From positions 1-47,234 of the forward strand of contig CAMPYB010000007.1 in assembly GCA_946998115.1 (NCBI GenBank): a stretch of 47,234 bases of DNA, written 5' to 3'. The notes beneath the pieces are model-generated. The model made no database searches and had not been told where the DNA came from. It worked only from the letters and a program-made list of their open reading frames with translations. Made by a program: the position numbers and the translations under genes. Source of the stretch: an uncultured Actinomyces sp. GTDB taxonomy: Bacteria > Actinomycetota > Actinomycetes > Actinomycetales > Actinomycetaceae. Position 1 is the stretch's first letter. Each line of letters begins with the position of its first letter. Shown here in pieces: positions 1-8,252 of this stretch.

Positions 1-129
1 ATTAACTTTATTTTTTACATCATTATCTTTATTTTTTACTTCACGCGATGCTAAGACATAAAATTCACGCACAGGATTATGAACACAATAATTTGATTCT
101 CTATCAAAAGCATATTTTATATTTTCCAT
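1..129 (-). CDS. N-terminal fragment of an unidentified protein divergent from lexA (cut by window edge)
   Basis: A minus-strand frame opens at an ATG at 127-129, preceded by the ribosome-binding sequence GGAG eight bases upstream, and stays open for 43 codons to the window edge. The visible residues begin MENIKYAFDRES and include CVHNPVREFYVLASREV, then a K/N/D-rich stretch. No domain is visible in this fragment. In many actinobacteria the gene divergent from lexA encodes a small LysM-domain envelope protein induced by the SOS response, and the position and shared LexA boxes fit that. The identity is inference from context only. Confidence 0.5.
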   Translation of the reverse strand, partial: MENIKYAFDRESNYCVHNPVREFYVLASREVKNKDNDVKNKVN

Positions 130-141
130 CACATCTCCAAT

Positions 142-172
142 TCGAACATTTGTTCATCGAACATCTGTACGA
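142..172. promoter_or_regulatory. Two adjoining LexA (SOS) boxes
   Basis: Two LexA boxes of the actinobacterial and Gram-positive type lie end to end. The first, at 142-157, reads TCGAAC-ATTT-GTTCAT. The second, at 157-172, reads TCGAAC-ATCT-GTACGA. The consensus is TCGAAC-N4-GTTCGA, so each has one perfect and one imperfect half. They sit 13 to 43 bases upstream of the divergent partial gene's start and probably control it. Confidence 0.8.
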
Positions 173-209
173 ATAATTTATCAAAACAGTTTGAAAAAGT
201 AAATATTTT

Positions 210-225
210 TCGAACAAATGTTTGA
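210..225. promoter_or_regulatory. LexA (SOS) box of lexA
   Basis: The sequence TCGAAC-AAAT-GTTTGA matches the LexA consensus with one mismatch. Its right half overlaps a -35-like TTGAAT (222-227) which, after a 16-base spacer, is followed by TATTAT (244-249) as a -10 element. LexA bound here would block RNA polymerase at its own promoter, the usual autorepression. The promoter assignment is by inspection only. Confidence 0.75.
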
Positions 226-279
226 ATTTAATAAAAAAACATATATTATTAAAAGGACACTTACTAGAAAGTACCCGCA

Positions 280-1212
280 ATGACAAAAATAAATATAAAT
301 TTCCCTAATACACCACATGAAAATGGTGCAAAATCAAAAAAAACAGCTAATAAAAACAATATCACCGCAGAAAATGTTAAAGCGATTTCAAAAACTAAAT
401 ACACTATCGAAACAAACAAACAAACTAAAAAGACTGACACTCACAAAACAAATAATGCTGAAATAAAATTATCCGATAGGCAAATAAATATTTATAATTT
501 CATAGTTGAATATATAAAAAATAACAATTATTCACCATCGATAAGAGAAATATCAAAAGCTATAGGTTTATCAAGCACATCCTCTGCTAAATATCAAATA
601 GATAAATTAATAAAATTAGGATATTTATTACAAAAAAACAATAAATCTAGAACACTAATCCCTATAGATAAACACACTATAACAGCCAGCGAACCACATT
701 GCACAAGTGAAATAAAAGAAGAATACAACACTACATACAAACATAACCAAAATACAATTCCCAAAAAAATAACAGAAAATCCAATCGAAAATTTTCACGA
801 AATAATACCAATACCAATTGCAAGCGAAAATAATGACGAATTAATAAATATTCCACTTCTAGGACAAATAGCAGCAGGATCTCCTATACTCGCAGATGAT
901 ACTGTAGAAGATATATATCCTTTACCAAGACAACTCACAGGATTTGGAGAGTTCTTTATGCTAACTGTTAAAGGAGAATCAATGCTCGATGCCGCAATAC
1001 GTCCTGGAGACAAAATTGTAGTACGCAAACAAAACACTGCAAATGATGGAGAAATAATTGCAGCATTAATAGGAGACGAAGCTACAGTAAAAGTATTATC
1101 ACACAAACAAGGACACAGATGGCTACTGCCAAAAAATGAAAACTACAAGCCTATTCTCGGAGACGAAGCAATAATTTTAGGAAAAGTAGTAACAGTACTT
1201 AGAACGCTTTAA
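280..1212 (+). CDS. lexA: LexA repressor, SOS master regulator, with a long N-terminal extension
   Basis: LexA represses DNA-damage genes and cleaves itself when RecA filaments form. The winged-helix DNA-binding domain spans about residues 64-128 (starting KLSDRQ, with SPSIREISKAIGL). The cleavage site is Ala199-Gly200 in GQIAAGSP, the nucleophile is Ser234 in KGESM, and the general base is Lys271 in ATVKVL, so the protein should be active. At 310 residues it is longer than usual. About 63 residues rich in Lys, Asn and Thr precede the DNA-binding domain, and the linker (about 130-185) is also low-complexity. An in-frame stop at 265-267 and the absence of a nearer ATG fix the start at 280. The ribosome-binding site is poor: an AAGGA lies over 20 bases upstream. 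Confidence 0.95.
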   Translation: MTKININFPNTPHENGAKSKKTANKNNITAENVKAISKTKYTIETNKQTKKTDTHKTNNAEIKLSDRQINIYNFIVEYIKNNNYSPSIREISKAIGLSSTSSAKYQIDKLIKLGYLLQKNNKSRTLIPIDKHTITASEPHCTSEIKEEYNTTYKHNQNTIPKKITENPIENFHEIIPIPIASENNDELINIPLLGQIAAGSPILADDTVEDIYPLPRQLTGFGEFFMLTVKGESMLDAAIRPGDKIVVRKQNTANDGEIIAALIGDEATVKVLSHKQGHRWLLPKNENYKPILGDEAIILGKVVTVLRTL

Positions 1213-1240
1213 AATAAAATCTTAAACTATAGAATGGTAA

Positions 1241-1263
1241 AGCCACCTGCATGACAGATGGCT
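1241..1263. terminator. Stem-loop between convergent lexA and rpiB
   Basis: AGCCACCTG and CAGATGGCT pair as a 9-bp stem with one mismatch around a 5-base loop. It lies 28 bases past the lexA stop and 9 bases from the rpiB stop. Neither side has a strong T-run next to the stem, although the plus strand becomes T-rich soon after. It could serve both converging transcripts. Confidence 0.45.
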
Positions 1264-1271
1264 ACAAAATA

Positions 1272-1715
1272 TTATTTTTCATAATTACTAATTAGATTGA
1301 TTCTTCTAACATGTCTTTCCGAACCAGAAAAAGGCGTGTCAATAAAAGTTTGAACAAACTCAATACATTCTTCAATACTATGCTGACGAGCACCTAAAGA
1401 AATAATATTAGCATTATTATGTTGACGAGCCAATTTAGCAATTTCAACATTCCAAACTAAAGCAGCTCTTACACCTTTAACTTTATTAGCAGAAATCTGT
1501 TCACCATTACCACTACCACCAATTACAATCCCCAAAGCATTAGGATCTTTAGCAACAGCTTCACCACAAGCAATACACATACTAGGATAATCATCATCAG
1601 AATCATAAACGTGCGCACCATGATCCACAACTTCGTAATTTTTTCCTTGCAGATAAGAAACAATAGCATTTTTTTCATCAAAACCGGCATGATCCGTGGC
1701 AATATGAATAACCAT
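1272..1715 (-). CDS. rpiB: Ribose-5-phosphate isomerase B (RpiB/LacAB family)
   Basis: This enzyme interconverts ribose 5-phosphate and ribulose 5-phosphate in the pentose phosphate pathway. The family pattern is clear: an N-terminal MVIHIATDHAG and the phosphate/sugar loop GGSGNGEQ at about residues 66-73. The protein has the actinobacterial type of active site. Where the E. coli enzyme has a catalytic cysteine in its GTG loop, this one has Ser68 and Glu72, matching the mycobacterial form in which a glutamate is the base. The frame could open 12 bases earlier at a TTG, but the ATG at 1713-1715 follows a GAGG by six bases and gives the normal length of 147 residues. Confidence 0.93.
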   Translation of the reverse strand: MVIHIATDHAGFDEKNAIVSYLQGKNYEVVDHGAHVYDSDDDYPSMCIACGEAVAKDPNALGIVIGGSGNGEQISANKVKGVRAALVWNVEIAKLARQHNNANIISLGARQHSIEECIEFVQTFIDTPFSGSERHVRRINLISNYEK

Positions 1716-1785
1716 AATAATCCTCAAATTAAAAACAAACTTACCGAAATATTATAGCAACAAAAATAATAATTATGCTTATAAA

Positions 1786-2553
1786 TTATTCAACCCAAAG
1801 ATTACGAGAAGACAAAACATCTTTAGCAACACTCAAATTATCAGTTATTAAACCGTCCACACCCATATCTAACAAATTTTCCATTTCTTCACGTTCATTT
1901 ACAACCCACACGTGAATTTGCAAACCATATCTATGACAATTTTTTATAAATCGTTCAGTAACTACATTCACAAACCCAAACTTTTTAGGGACCTGAACAT
2001 AGCAAACGCCTTGTCTCATTGATGGTACACCCAAAAAACGAGGAGGAACAGTTACCGAAGACGCTATTTTCAAACGCAAAACTTCACTAAAGCTCAAACT
2101 AGTTTTTACTTTCCCATCAAAAACCCTACGAATTTTATTCACACGTCGCGCAGAAAAAGAGGCAATACAAACACGCTTACAGACTTCAGGCATACTATTT
2201 AGTAAATCTATCATAGGTTCAACAACTAAATCATGTTTTAAATCTATATTAAAATGCATATCGTTATAACGTTTAAGAGCCTCATCTAAACGAACAATAC
2301 AACTACCATCCTCATAAAATATTTTCTGAAGCTCACACCAAGTCAAATCTTCAATTTTTGCATCCACTTTATTCATACGTTTTAAATTATCATCATGATA
2401 TAAGACAACAACACCGTCCGCAGTAGCATGCACATCAGTTTCAAAATATTTACATCCTGAAGAATGCACATATTCCAAAGCCTGCCAACTATTTTCTAAC
2501 GTCTCATTACTAGATCCACGATGAGGCATTACTACAATTTCTAAATCACTCAT
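1786..2553 (-). CDS. Glycerophosphodiester phosphodiesterase family protein
   Basis: Members hydrolyse glycerophosphodiesters to glycerol 3-phosphate and an alcohol, using a TIM-barrel and a metal ion. Visible family residues are His11-Arg12 in MPHRGSS, Glu38 and Asp40 in FETDVH, and His53-Asp54 in LYHDD, all at the expected spacing. A later VWVVNE and a C-terminal GVDGLITD complete the pattern. There is no signal peptide, so it should be cytoplasmic. Length (255 residues) is normal. It starts 18 bases after the stop of the M23 peptidase gene and could share its transcript. Exact substrate is not readable from the sequence. Confidence 0.9.
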   Translation of the reverse strand: MSDLEIVVMPHRGSSNETLENSWQALEYVHSSGCKYFETDVHATADGVVVLYHDDNLKRMNKVDAKIEDLTWCELQKIFYEDGSCIVRLDEALKRYNDMHFNIDLKHDLVVEPMIDLLNSMPEVCKRVCIASFSARRVNKIRRVFDGKVKTSLSFSEVLRLKIASSVTVPPRFLGVPSMRQGVCYVQVPKKFGFVNVVTERFIKNCHRYGLQIHVWVVNEREEMENLLDMGVDGLITDNLSVAKDVLSSRNLWVE

Positions 2554-2571
2554 GAGATATACGACCTTATT

Positions 2572-3759
2572 TTAACATTGCTTAGAGAGTAAAACTGCTC
2601 TATTTTCTTTTAACCATCTTTCCGGATCAACAGCTCCACCACCATTAGGATGAATTTCAAAATGCAAATGTGGACCAGTAGAATAACCAGAAGAACCAAT
2701 ACCTGCTATCACTTCTCCCCTTTTCACATTCTGACCAACTTTAACATAAATACCATTTGAATACATGTGCAAATACCAAGACTGCACCATATGACCATTA
2801 ATATTATGATCCACGACAATACGACCAGCACCGCCATAAACATCTGCTTTAGATACTACCCCATCAGCAATAGCCATTATAGGAGTGTCAACAGGACCTG
2901 CCATATCAATACCAGAGTGTAAAACATTTCTACCTGTTGCAGGATCGCTCCTATATCCAAAAGGCGAAGTTTGCGTGAAAGTATCCTCATACAAGGGCCA
3001 CTGTAAAGTAAATTTTTTATTCGCACGCATATTACCATTAGCGCTATTTTCAGGAGTGCAAGCATTATTTGCACCAGCTCTAACTTTAAAACGAGACTGC
3101 GATGTTACTACTTTATTCAAATTAGTTTGTGACTGTAACTTTGCGCTTTCCACTTTAGATAACATTGATTCATATGTTTCAGACGGCACAAAAGAACTCA
3201 GTGGAGAATTTACAATTCCGCATATCGGTAATGCTATTGTTAAAGTTACTTGCAATATAAATAAAATAGTTTTATATAAAATTGAATACTTACGATAAGA
3301 TATATTACTATTTTGATCTTCTGGCAGTAAATTTTTATTTCTTTCGCATACACTTGTAGCACTATCAGAAGAACATTTCTCAAGATTTATTTCGAGTTCT
3401 TTTACATCAATTTCTAAATTCTCATTGCAACATGCTTCTTTGCTAAAACCACCATTAACACTCTTTTCATCTTTTATGAAATCAACTTCACGATTTTTAT
3501 CTTCATCTAAAACAGATGGCCAAGCATCTTCAAAAACATTATTTATACTTGTATTTTCTTCAACAGACACTTTTGCGTGTTTAGATTTTACATGCTTATG
3601 TTTATTTGTATTTACAAAAGAGTTTTTTAGATTTTTTTCTTGAAAATTATCAACAGTATCAGACAATTTTTCTTCAGTAATATTTTTTTCTTTTGCCCTT
3701 TCAGCGGTTATAAGTTCCCTACGAGTAGGACGTTTTTTATGCATATAATCATTAGACAA
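2572..3759 (-). CDS. Membrane-anchored M23 (LytM-type) peptidoglycan endopeptidase
   Basis: The M23 domain occupies about residues 255-385. It has the zinc ligands His281 and Asp285 (HSGIDMA) and His366 (HLHFEI), plus the second conserved histidine at about 331, so it looks catalytically competent. About 160 hydrophilic, charged residues precede a single membrane segment at about 161-183, and a short helical region (about 190-215) links it to the catalytic domain. This predicts a type II protein with a long cytoplasmic tail and an external peptidase that trims peptidoglycan cross-links. The start is a TTG at 3757-3759, nine bases after AAGGA; the next ATG (3742-3744) is poorly spaced. Several cysteines in the cytoplasmic tail are unusual. 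Confidence 0.9.
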   Translation of the reverse strand: MSNDYMHKKRPTRRELITAERAKEKNITEEKLSDTVDNFQEKNLKNSFVNTNKHKHVKSKHAKVSVEENTSINNVFEDAWPSVLDEDKNREVDFIKDEKSVNGGFSKEACCNENLEIDVKELEINLEKCSSDSATSVCERNKNLLPEDQNSNISYRKYSILYKTILFILQVTLTIALPICGIVNSPLSSFVPSETYESMLSKVESAKLQSQTNLNKVVTSQSRFKVRAGANNACTPENSANGNMRANKKFTLQWPLYEDTFTQTSPFGYRSDPATGRNVLHSGIDMAGPVDTPIMAIADGVVSKADVYGGAGRIVVDHNINGHMVQSWYLHMYSNGIYVKVGQNVKRGEVIAGIGSSGYSTGPHLHFEIHPNGGGAVDPERWLKENRAVLLSKQC

Positions 3760-3832
3760 AACAAAAAATCCTTACGACACCAATTATTATAAAGACACAG
3801 CATAATGAAAAAATATTTCATATAAAATATGA

Positions 3833-4867
3833 TCACTTTTTTTCTTTTTGCATTATATCTTTGATTTCTCCCACCAGTTCTTCAATTATATCTTCTAAAA
3901 ATACAACACCTATTATCTTATCATTTTCAACCACTTTAGCGATATGAGAACCAGATATTTGCATAATTCTTAAAACATCTTCTATCTCAGCGTCCGCTTT
4001 TACTGTATCTAACAGTCTCAAACGCCAAGTATCCAAAGGTTTATCACGCTCATCGTCTTCAGCAAATAAAATATCTTTCAAATGAATGTAAGAATCAAGA
4101 TTACCTTCATTATCAGTAATAACAAACCTTGAAAAACCAGTTTTTTCTACAGCCTTTTCAACATCTATTGGCGTAACAGGAAGAGCAATAGTACAAATAT
4201 TCTCCATCGAAACCATAACATTTTTAGCTAATTTTGAAGAAAATTCCAACACAGTTGACACTAAATTATTTTCATCTTTAAAAGTTCCTTGAGCTTTACT
4301 TTCCTGAACGATATTCGTAAATTCTTCAATAGTATATGCATGATTTGAAGCAGTTTTAATTTCAATATTTAACATTTTTATAATTCTATTTGAAAAACTA
4401 TCCAAAAAAATAACAACAGGTCCTAAAATTTTACAGAAAATTATAAGTGGTGGTGCTAAAAGAAAGATTACACGTTCAGGCATAGAAACAGATAAATTTT
4501 TAGGAATCACTTCACCAAAAATAACATGCAAAAGCACGACAAGCAGTAACGCAACAATGAAAGCAATAATATGAGCAGTATTTTTTGAAATACTTAAATA
4601 TGAAAAAGGTTTCATAAAAAAATGCGCAATAGCTGGTTCAGCAATAACTCCTAATGCAGTCGACGCTAAAGTAATACCAAGCTGCGTGCAAGAAAGCATT
4701 GTAGAAGCATGATTTAAAGCGTATAAAACATATTTTCGAGCAAAACTTTTATTTCCATTTTCAATTTGTTCACGACGAATAGAAACAACAGCAAATTCTC
4801 CTGCTACAAAAAATGCATTCAATAATAATAAAATTATCATTACAAATAGTGAGACCAGATTACTCAT
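3833..4867 (-). CDS. CNNM-domain/CBS-pair membrane protein (second of a pair)
   Basis: This belongs to the CorB/CorC/HlyC-like family, members of which are linked to magnesium and cobalt transport. A CNNM transmembrane domain (hydrophobic segments in about residues 1-150, with FVAGEFAVVSIRR and GEVIPKN) is followed by a CBS pair (about 200-335). It lacks the C-terminal CorC_HlyC domain found in its neighbour. The frame could open at 4936, but the ATG at 4865-4867 follows a GGAGGA, begins directly with the first membrane segment, and shares one base with the stop of the upstream gene (TAATG), implying translational coupling. That start gives 344 residues. The two proteins probably work together. 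Confidence 0.9.
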   Translation of the reverse strand: MSNLVSLFVMIILLLLNAFFVAGEFAVVSIRREQIENGNKSFARKYVLYALNHASTMLSCTQLGITLASTALGVIAEPAIAHFFMKPFSYLSISKNTAHIIAFIVALLLVVLLHVIFGEVIPKNLSVSMPERVIFLLAPPLIIFCKILGPVVIFLDSFSNRIIKMLNIEIKTASNHAYTIEEFTNIVQESKAQGTFKDENNLVSTVLEFSSKLAKNVMVSMENICTIALPVTPIDVEKAVEKTGFSRFVITDNEGNLDSYIHLKDILFAEDDERDKPLDTWRLRLLDTVKADAEIEDVLRIMQISGSHIAKVVENDKIIGVVFLEDIIEELVGEIKDIMQKEKK

Positions 4868-6171
4868 TATTGATCCTCCACTGAAACACGCAAATATTCT
4901 ATACGACGAACTTTCATTGATTCCACTTTCAGACAAATTTTCCCAATTTTAACCTGATCGCCAACAATAGGAATCTGACCATACTTATATAAAAATAAAC
5001 CTGCAACAGTCTCATATGGCCCATCTTCCTCAGGAAAACTAATAGAAAGTTTTTTTTCTAACTCATCTGGTCTTACATAGCCAGGAACAAGCCAAGTATT
5101 TGATGCGCCTTTTTGTATACCTAATCTTCTAGAATCATATTCATCAGACACTTCACCAATAATCTCTTCAACAGCATCTTCTAAAGTCACAATTCCAGAT
5201 GTTCCACCATATTCATCGACAACTAAAGCTACTTGCTGACCAGCAGAGCGAAGCTCAACAATTAAAGGTTTTATATCTATAGTTTCAGGAACTCTATACA
5301 CAGGTGTCAAAAGCCATTTAGAACAAACACGAGTAGTGCAACGTTTAGAATACTCAATATTCATTACTTTACGCAAATTGACTATTCCTAGAATATTATC
5401 ATAATTTCCATCGTAAACAGGAAACCTTGAATGACCAGTTTTTCTAGCTAATTCGATCACTTCTTGAGCTGTTTGATCCTTATTAATCCATACTACTCTC
5501 CCGCGATCAGTCATAATATCCATTGCCTGCAGATCTTCAATATTCAAACTATTCGATACAATATTTGCTGTAGATTTATCTATAGCTCCTTGTCTTGCAC
5601 TAGTTTTAACTATAGAAGACAATTCCTTCGCATTACGACTAGTGGATAAATGTTCAACAATTTCAATACCAAAAATGTGCAAAATACTATTAGCTATAAA
5701 ATTTAAAATAACTATTATAGGGAAAAAAATTTTTGTAAAAATATTATGAAAAATAATTATTCTTCTAGCAATAACTAGAGGCAAAGCTATAGCAATATTT
5801 TTAGGTATTAATTCACCAAAAATCATAGAGAACAAATTTACAATTACAATAGCTATAATTATCCCAAGAGTGAGGCTTATAGCATAAGAAATACCCAAAT
5901 CTTCAAAAAGTTTTCGGAACAATTCACTCAAGGCAATCTGCGCTGTATAACCTAACAAAACAGTTGTAATTGTTATACCAATTTGCGCTGAAGATAAGCC
6001 AGTCGACAAATTATGCAAAGCGTGCAAAACCATACGATTTCTTCTGTCATTTAAATCTTCTTGCTCAACTTTAGCTATATCTAATGCGACAAGGGAAAAC
6101 TCTGCCATGACAAACATTGCTGTACCAATAGTCAATAGCATTCCAATTACGACCATTAAGACCGTCCCCAT
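4867..6171 (-). CDS. CNNM-domain/CBS/CorC_HlyC membrane protein (first of a pair)
   Basis: A full-length member (434 residues) of the family often annotated as 'hemolysin', though a role in divalent-cation homeostasis is better supported for relatives. In order it has a CNNM membrane domain (about 1-190, with MAEFSLVALD and GELIPKN), a CBS pair (about 205-340, with IMTDR and DEYGGTSGIVTLED) and a C-terminal CorC_HlyC domain (about 350-430, with DGPYETVAGL). A GAGGTGA lies about 11 bases before the ATG. It is the first gene of a two-gene unit with the shorter paralogue that overlaps its stop codon. The tandem arrangement of a long and a short CNNM gene is common in actinobacteria. Confidence 0.92.
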   Translation of the reverse strand: MGTVLMVVIGMLLTIGTAMFVMAEFSLVALDIAKVEQEDLNDRRNRMVLHALHNLSTGLSSAQIGITITTVLLGYTAQIALSELFRKLFEDLGISYAISLTLGIIIAIVIVNLFSMIFGELIPKNIAIALPLVIARRIIIFHNIFTKIFFPIIVILNFIANSILHIFGIEIVEHLSTSRNAKELSSIVKTSARQGAIDKSTANIVSNSLNIEDLQAMDIMTDRGRVVWINKDQTAQEVIELARKTGHSRFPVYDGNYDNILGIVNLRKVMNIEYSKRCTTRVCSKWLLTPVYRVPETIDIKPLIVELRSAGQQVALVVDEYGGTSGIVTLEDAVEEIIGEVSDEYDSRRLGIQKGASNTWLVPGYVRPDELEKKLSISFPEEDGPYETVAGLFLYKYGQIPIVGDQVKIGKICLKVESMKVRRIEYLRVSVEDQ

Positions 6172-6480
6172 ATAAAAATATTCACCTCACCATTTAAAAT
6201 ACTAAAATAAACATTTGCTAATATTCAAAATAATCTAGATTGAATTTTTCGACAAGATATTTTCATACACATACATAAAAATTATTTAAAATACAAAAAC
6301 ATTATTATAAAATACAAAAAATACGTACAACAACGCATAAAATTATAGCATATTAAATAACATAAATTTTTTATAATTAAATACAGTAGTATACTACGTG
6401 TTAAACAAAATATAACTAAAATCTTAAGGTAACATATATATGTAACTTGATTATCAATCATTAGCATAATAGGGGTTAAA
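6172..6480. other. Divergent intergenic region
   Basis: This 309-base AT-rich gap separates the CNNM pair from the SGNH-fold gene and must hold both promoters. It contains a perfect 12-bp palindrome, ACATATATATGT, at 6432-6443, and the ribosome-binding site AGGGG a few bases before the ATG at 6481. I see no RNA gene or conserved operator. Confidence 0.5.
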
Positions 6481-7083
6481 ATGGCTGACAGCGTTAGACT
6501 TTGCATTTTGGGTGACGAAATTAGTTTAGGTGTCGGCGACGAAAGATGCTTGGGATGGGTTGGTAGAGTTATGTCAAGAGTCCATCGCGATATCCCAATA
6601 TATACAATGCCCTTAGGAATGCCTTCAGCAACATCATCAACACTTCTAGATAATTGGGAACGAGAATGTTTTCCAAGATTTTCAAATAACAGCGAAAATA
6701 AATTAGCGATCAATCTAGGAGTCACAGATATTCTAGCAGAAATATCTTCCACAAGATCAAGACTAAATTTAGCTAATCTTTTAGATAGCATATCTGCTTA
6801 TGATATAGATATATTCGTGATAGGACCTTGCCCTTTGCCTCATGTTAACACTACTGCATTGCAAGAATTATCTGATGGTTATAAAAGCGTTTGTGAACGT
6901 CGTAATATTCAATATGTAGATACTTTTACTCCTCTACGCGAACACGATCAATGGATAACAGACTTTAACGTTGGAGATGGAATAAACCCAGGCCAAACTG
7001 GATATGGTCTTTTAGCATGGCTGATTTTACATTACGGCTGGTGCCAATGGATGGGTTCAGACAGTGTTCCAGTAGAAATATAA
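6481..7083 (+). CDS. SGNH/GDSL-hydrolase-fold protein without the canonical catalytic residues
   Basis: The protein (200 residues) has the overall layout of an SGNH hydrolase. Block I is at 10-14 (LGDEIS), block III at 79-83 (LGVTDI) and block V at 165-175 (GDGINPGQTGYG). Each catalytic position is altered. The GDS serine is Glu13, the GxND asparagine is Thr82 and the DxxH histidine is Asn169. Actinobacterial relatives with GDEL instead of GDSL exist to my knowledge, so the first change may be typical of the subfamily, but losing the other two suggests a non-hydrolytic or divergent role. There is no signal peptide. An AGGGG sits just before the ATG. Substrate and function are unknown. Confidence 0.72.
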   Translation: MADSVRLCILGDEISLGVGDERCLGWVGRVMSRVHRDIPIYTMPLGMPSATSSTLLDNWERECFPRFSNNSENKLAINLGVTDILAEISSTRSRLNLANLLDSISAYDIDIFVIGPCPLPHVNTTALQELSDGYKSVCERRNIQYVDTFTPLREHDQWITDFNVGDGINPGQTGYGLLAWLILHYGWCQWMGSDSVPVEI

Positions 7084-7183
7084 TACAAAATCGTGTCGAT
7101 AGATTATTTAACGCCTACATATTTTCATTAAAACTACTACTAGCAAACGGCAAACAATTCTTCAACAGTTGTTAAAAATAATA

Positions 7184-7209
7184 GGCCACAAAGCTTTTGC
7201 TATGTGACC
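7184..7209 (-). terminator. Intrinsic terminator of the sigR-rsrA-bL37 unit
   Basis: On the minus strand GGTCACATAGC, a loop of AAAA and GCTTTGTGGCC form an 11-bp stem with two mismatches, followed by TATTATTTTT. It lies 14 bases beyond the bL37 stop codon. Confidence 0.8.
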
Positions 7210-7223
7210 TGTTTTCAGACGAG

Positions 7224-7298
7224 TTATGCATTTGGGCGCTTTCCATGATTTGCTGCATTTCCCTTGCGACTACGACGTTTACGTCCACGTTTGCTCAT
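7224..7298 (-). CDS. Large-subunit ribosomal protein bL37 (24 residues)
   Basis: A 24-codon frame starts at the ATG at 7296-7298. It follows the strong ribosome-binding site AAGGAG and ends at TAA (7224-7226). The product begins MSKRGRKRRSRKG and ends ANHGKRPNA, an extremely basic peptide matching the tiny actinobacterial ribosomal protein bL37 known from mycobacterial ribosome structures. It lies 92 bases downstream of rsrA and just before an intrinsic terminator. This position behind an RsrA-type anti-sigma gene is, as far as I recall, where the gene is often found in actinobacteria. It is short enough that automatic gene calling often misses it. Confidence 0.87.
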   Translation of the reverse strand: MSKRGRKRRSRKGNAANHGKRPNA

Positions 7299-7390
7299 TT
7301 TGAAAACTCCTTATTATTTTTATACTCGTTTAGAGTATCATGTTTATATAATTTTATAAACAATACAATGCTCATTCATCACACTATTTT

Positions 7391-7654
7391 TTACTTACTA
7401 TGCTTTAAAAGATTTAAATGTATTTTTTCCTTCAAATCTTTCGGTGCTTTATCAAAACATTTATTTTGCAAAATATTACGAATATGCTTTTCAGCTTTTG
7501 CGCAATCCTTACAGTGTTTACATTTTTCTAAATGCATTCTAAATTGTTCACACGTATTGGCATCCAATTCATTATCAATAAATTCATATAATTTTGCTAT
7601 TAATTCCGAACAACTAATTTTATCATCATGGTCGAACAAATTGTTATTTTTCAT
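7391..7654 (-). CDS. rsrA: RsrA-type zinc-binding, redox-sensing anti-sigma factor
   Basis: RsrA holds the ECF sigma factor SigR inactive when reduced, and releases it when thiol oxidation forms a disulfide and expels zinc. The 87-residue protein keeps the zinc ligands in Streptomyces-like spacing. Cys15 is followed by His41, Cys45 and Cys48 (HLEKCKHC), corresponding to Cys11, His37, Cys41 and Cys44 of the Streptomyces protein. Extra cysteines are at 35, 51 and 66. The start ATG overlaps the sigR stop by four bases (ATGA), so the two are translationally coupled, which should keep their amounts balanced. Confidence 0.92.
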   Translation of the reverse strand: MKNNNLFDHDDKISCSELIAKLYEFIDNELDANTCEQFRMHLEKCKHCKDCAKAEKHIRNILQNKCFDKAPKDLKEKIHLNLLKHSK

Positions 7655-8220
7655 TTCAGCAATCCCATTTCATTCACATAACTCGATAAAAGTTTGCGTA
7701 ACTTTACTCTAGCTCTATGCAGACGTGACATTACCGTACCTAGCGGTAAAGATAAAATTTCAGAAATTTCCTTATAAGAATATCCCTCAATATCAGCAAA
7801 ATAAATAACCATTTTATACTCCTGCGATAAAGACATGAAAGCTTGTTTTATAGTTTCATCAGACATAGATTCTAAAACTTCAGTCTCAGCAGACCTAAGC
7901 CCAAAACTATTTGAAGAATCAATATTATTTATTTGCCAATCATTTACTTCTTCATTATTTATAGTCTGTGGAGATCTCTGCTTTTTCCTATAAATATTAA
8001 TAAAAGTATTTGTAAGAATAGTATAAAGCCATGCTTTTATATTCGTATCAGCTTTAAATTGGTGAAAAGATCGGTACGCCTTAACATAAGTTTCTTGAAC
8101 CAAATCTTCAGCATCTTGAGCATTTAAAGTCATTTTATACGCAACTGAATAAAGCTGGTCCAAATGAACAATAGCAATTTTTTCAAACTCATTAATCTTA
8201 TCGTCAGTTATAGTATTCAT
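7651..8220 (-). CDS. sigR: ECF sigma factor of the SigR/SigH group (thiol-oxidative stress)
   Basis: This ECF sigma factor should direct RNA polymerase to thiol-stress promoters. Region 2 includes DLVQETYVKAYRSF and region 4 includes SYKEISEILSLPLGTVMSRL, whose helix-turn-helix reads the -35 element. The frame could open at a TTG at 8229, but the first ATG is at 8218-8220 and gives 189 residues; neither has a clear ribosome-binding site. The coupled rsrA gene, the downstream bL37 gene and a SigR-type promoter 33 bases upstream of the ATG place it in the SigR/SigH group rather than another ECF group. Confidence 0.93.
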   Translation of the reverse strand: MNTITDDKINEFEKIAIVHLDQLYSVAYKMTLNAQDAEDLVQETYVKAYRSFHQFKADTNIKAWLYTILTNTFINIYRKKQRSPQTINNEEVNDWQINNIDSSNSFGLRSAETEVLESMSDETIKQAFMSLSQEYKMVIYFADIEGYSYKEISEILSLPLGTVMSRLHRARVKLRKLLSSYVNEMGLLK

Positions 8221-8252
8221 CACAAACAATTATCTTATAGGAACAATATTAG

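Noticed and set aside
6282..6791. 169-codon minus-strand frame overlapping the SGNH gene
   Set aside because: It runs antisense to a protein with clear family blocks and its far end is low-complexity. It is a shadow frame.
7197..7712. 171-codon plus-strand frame across bL37 and rsrA
   Set aside because: It is antisense to rsrA and bL37, both well supported, and encodes Phe/Ser/Leu-rich sequence typical of a shadow.
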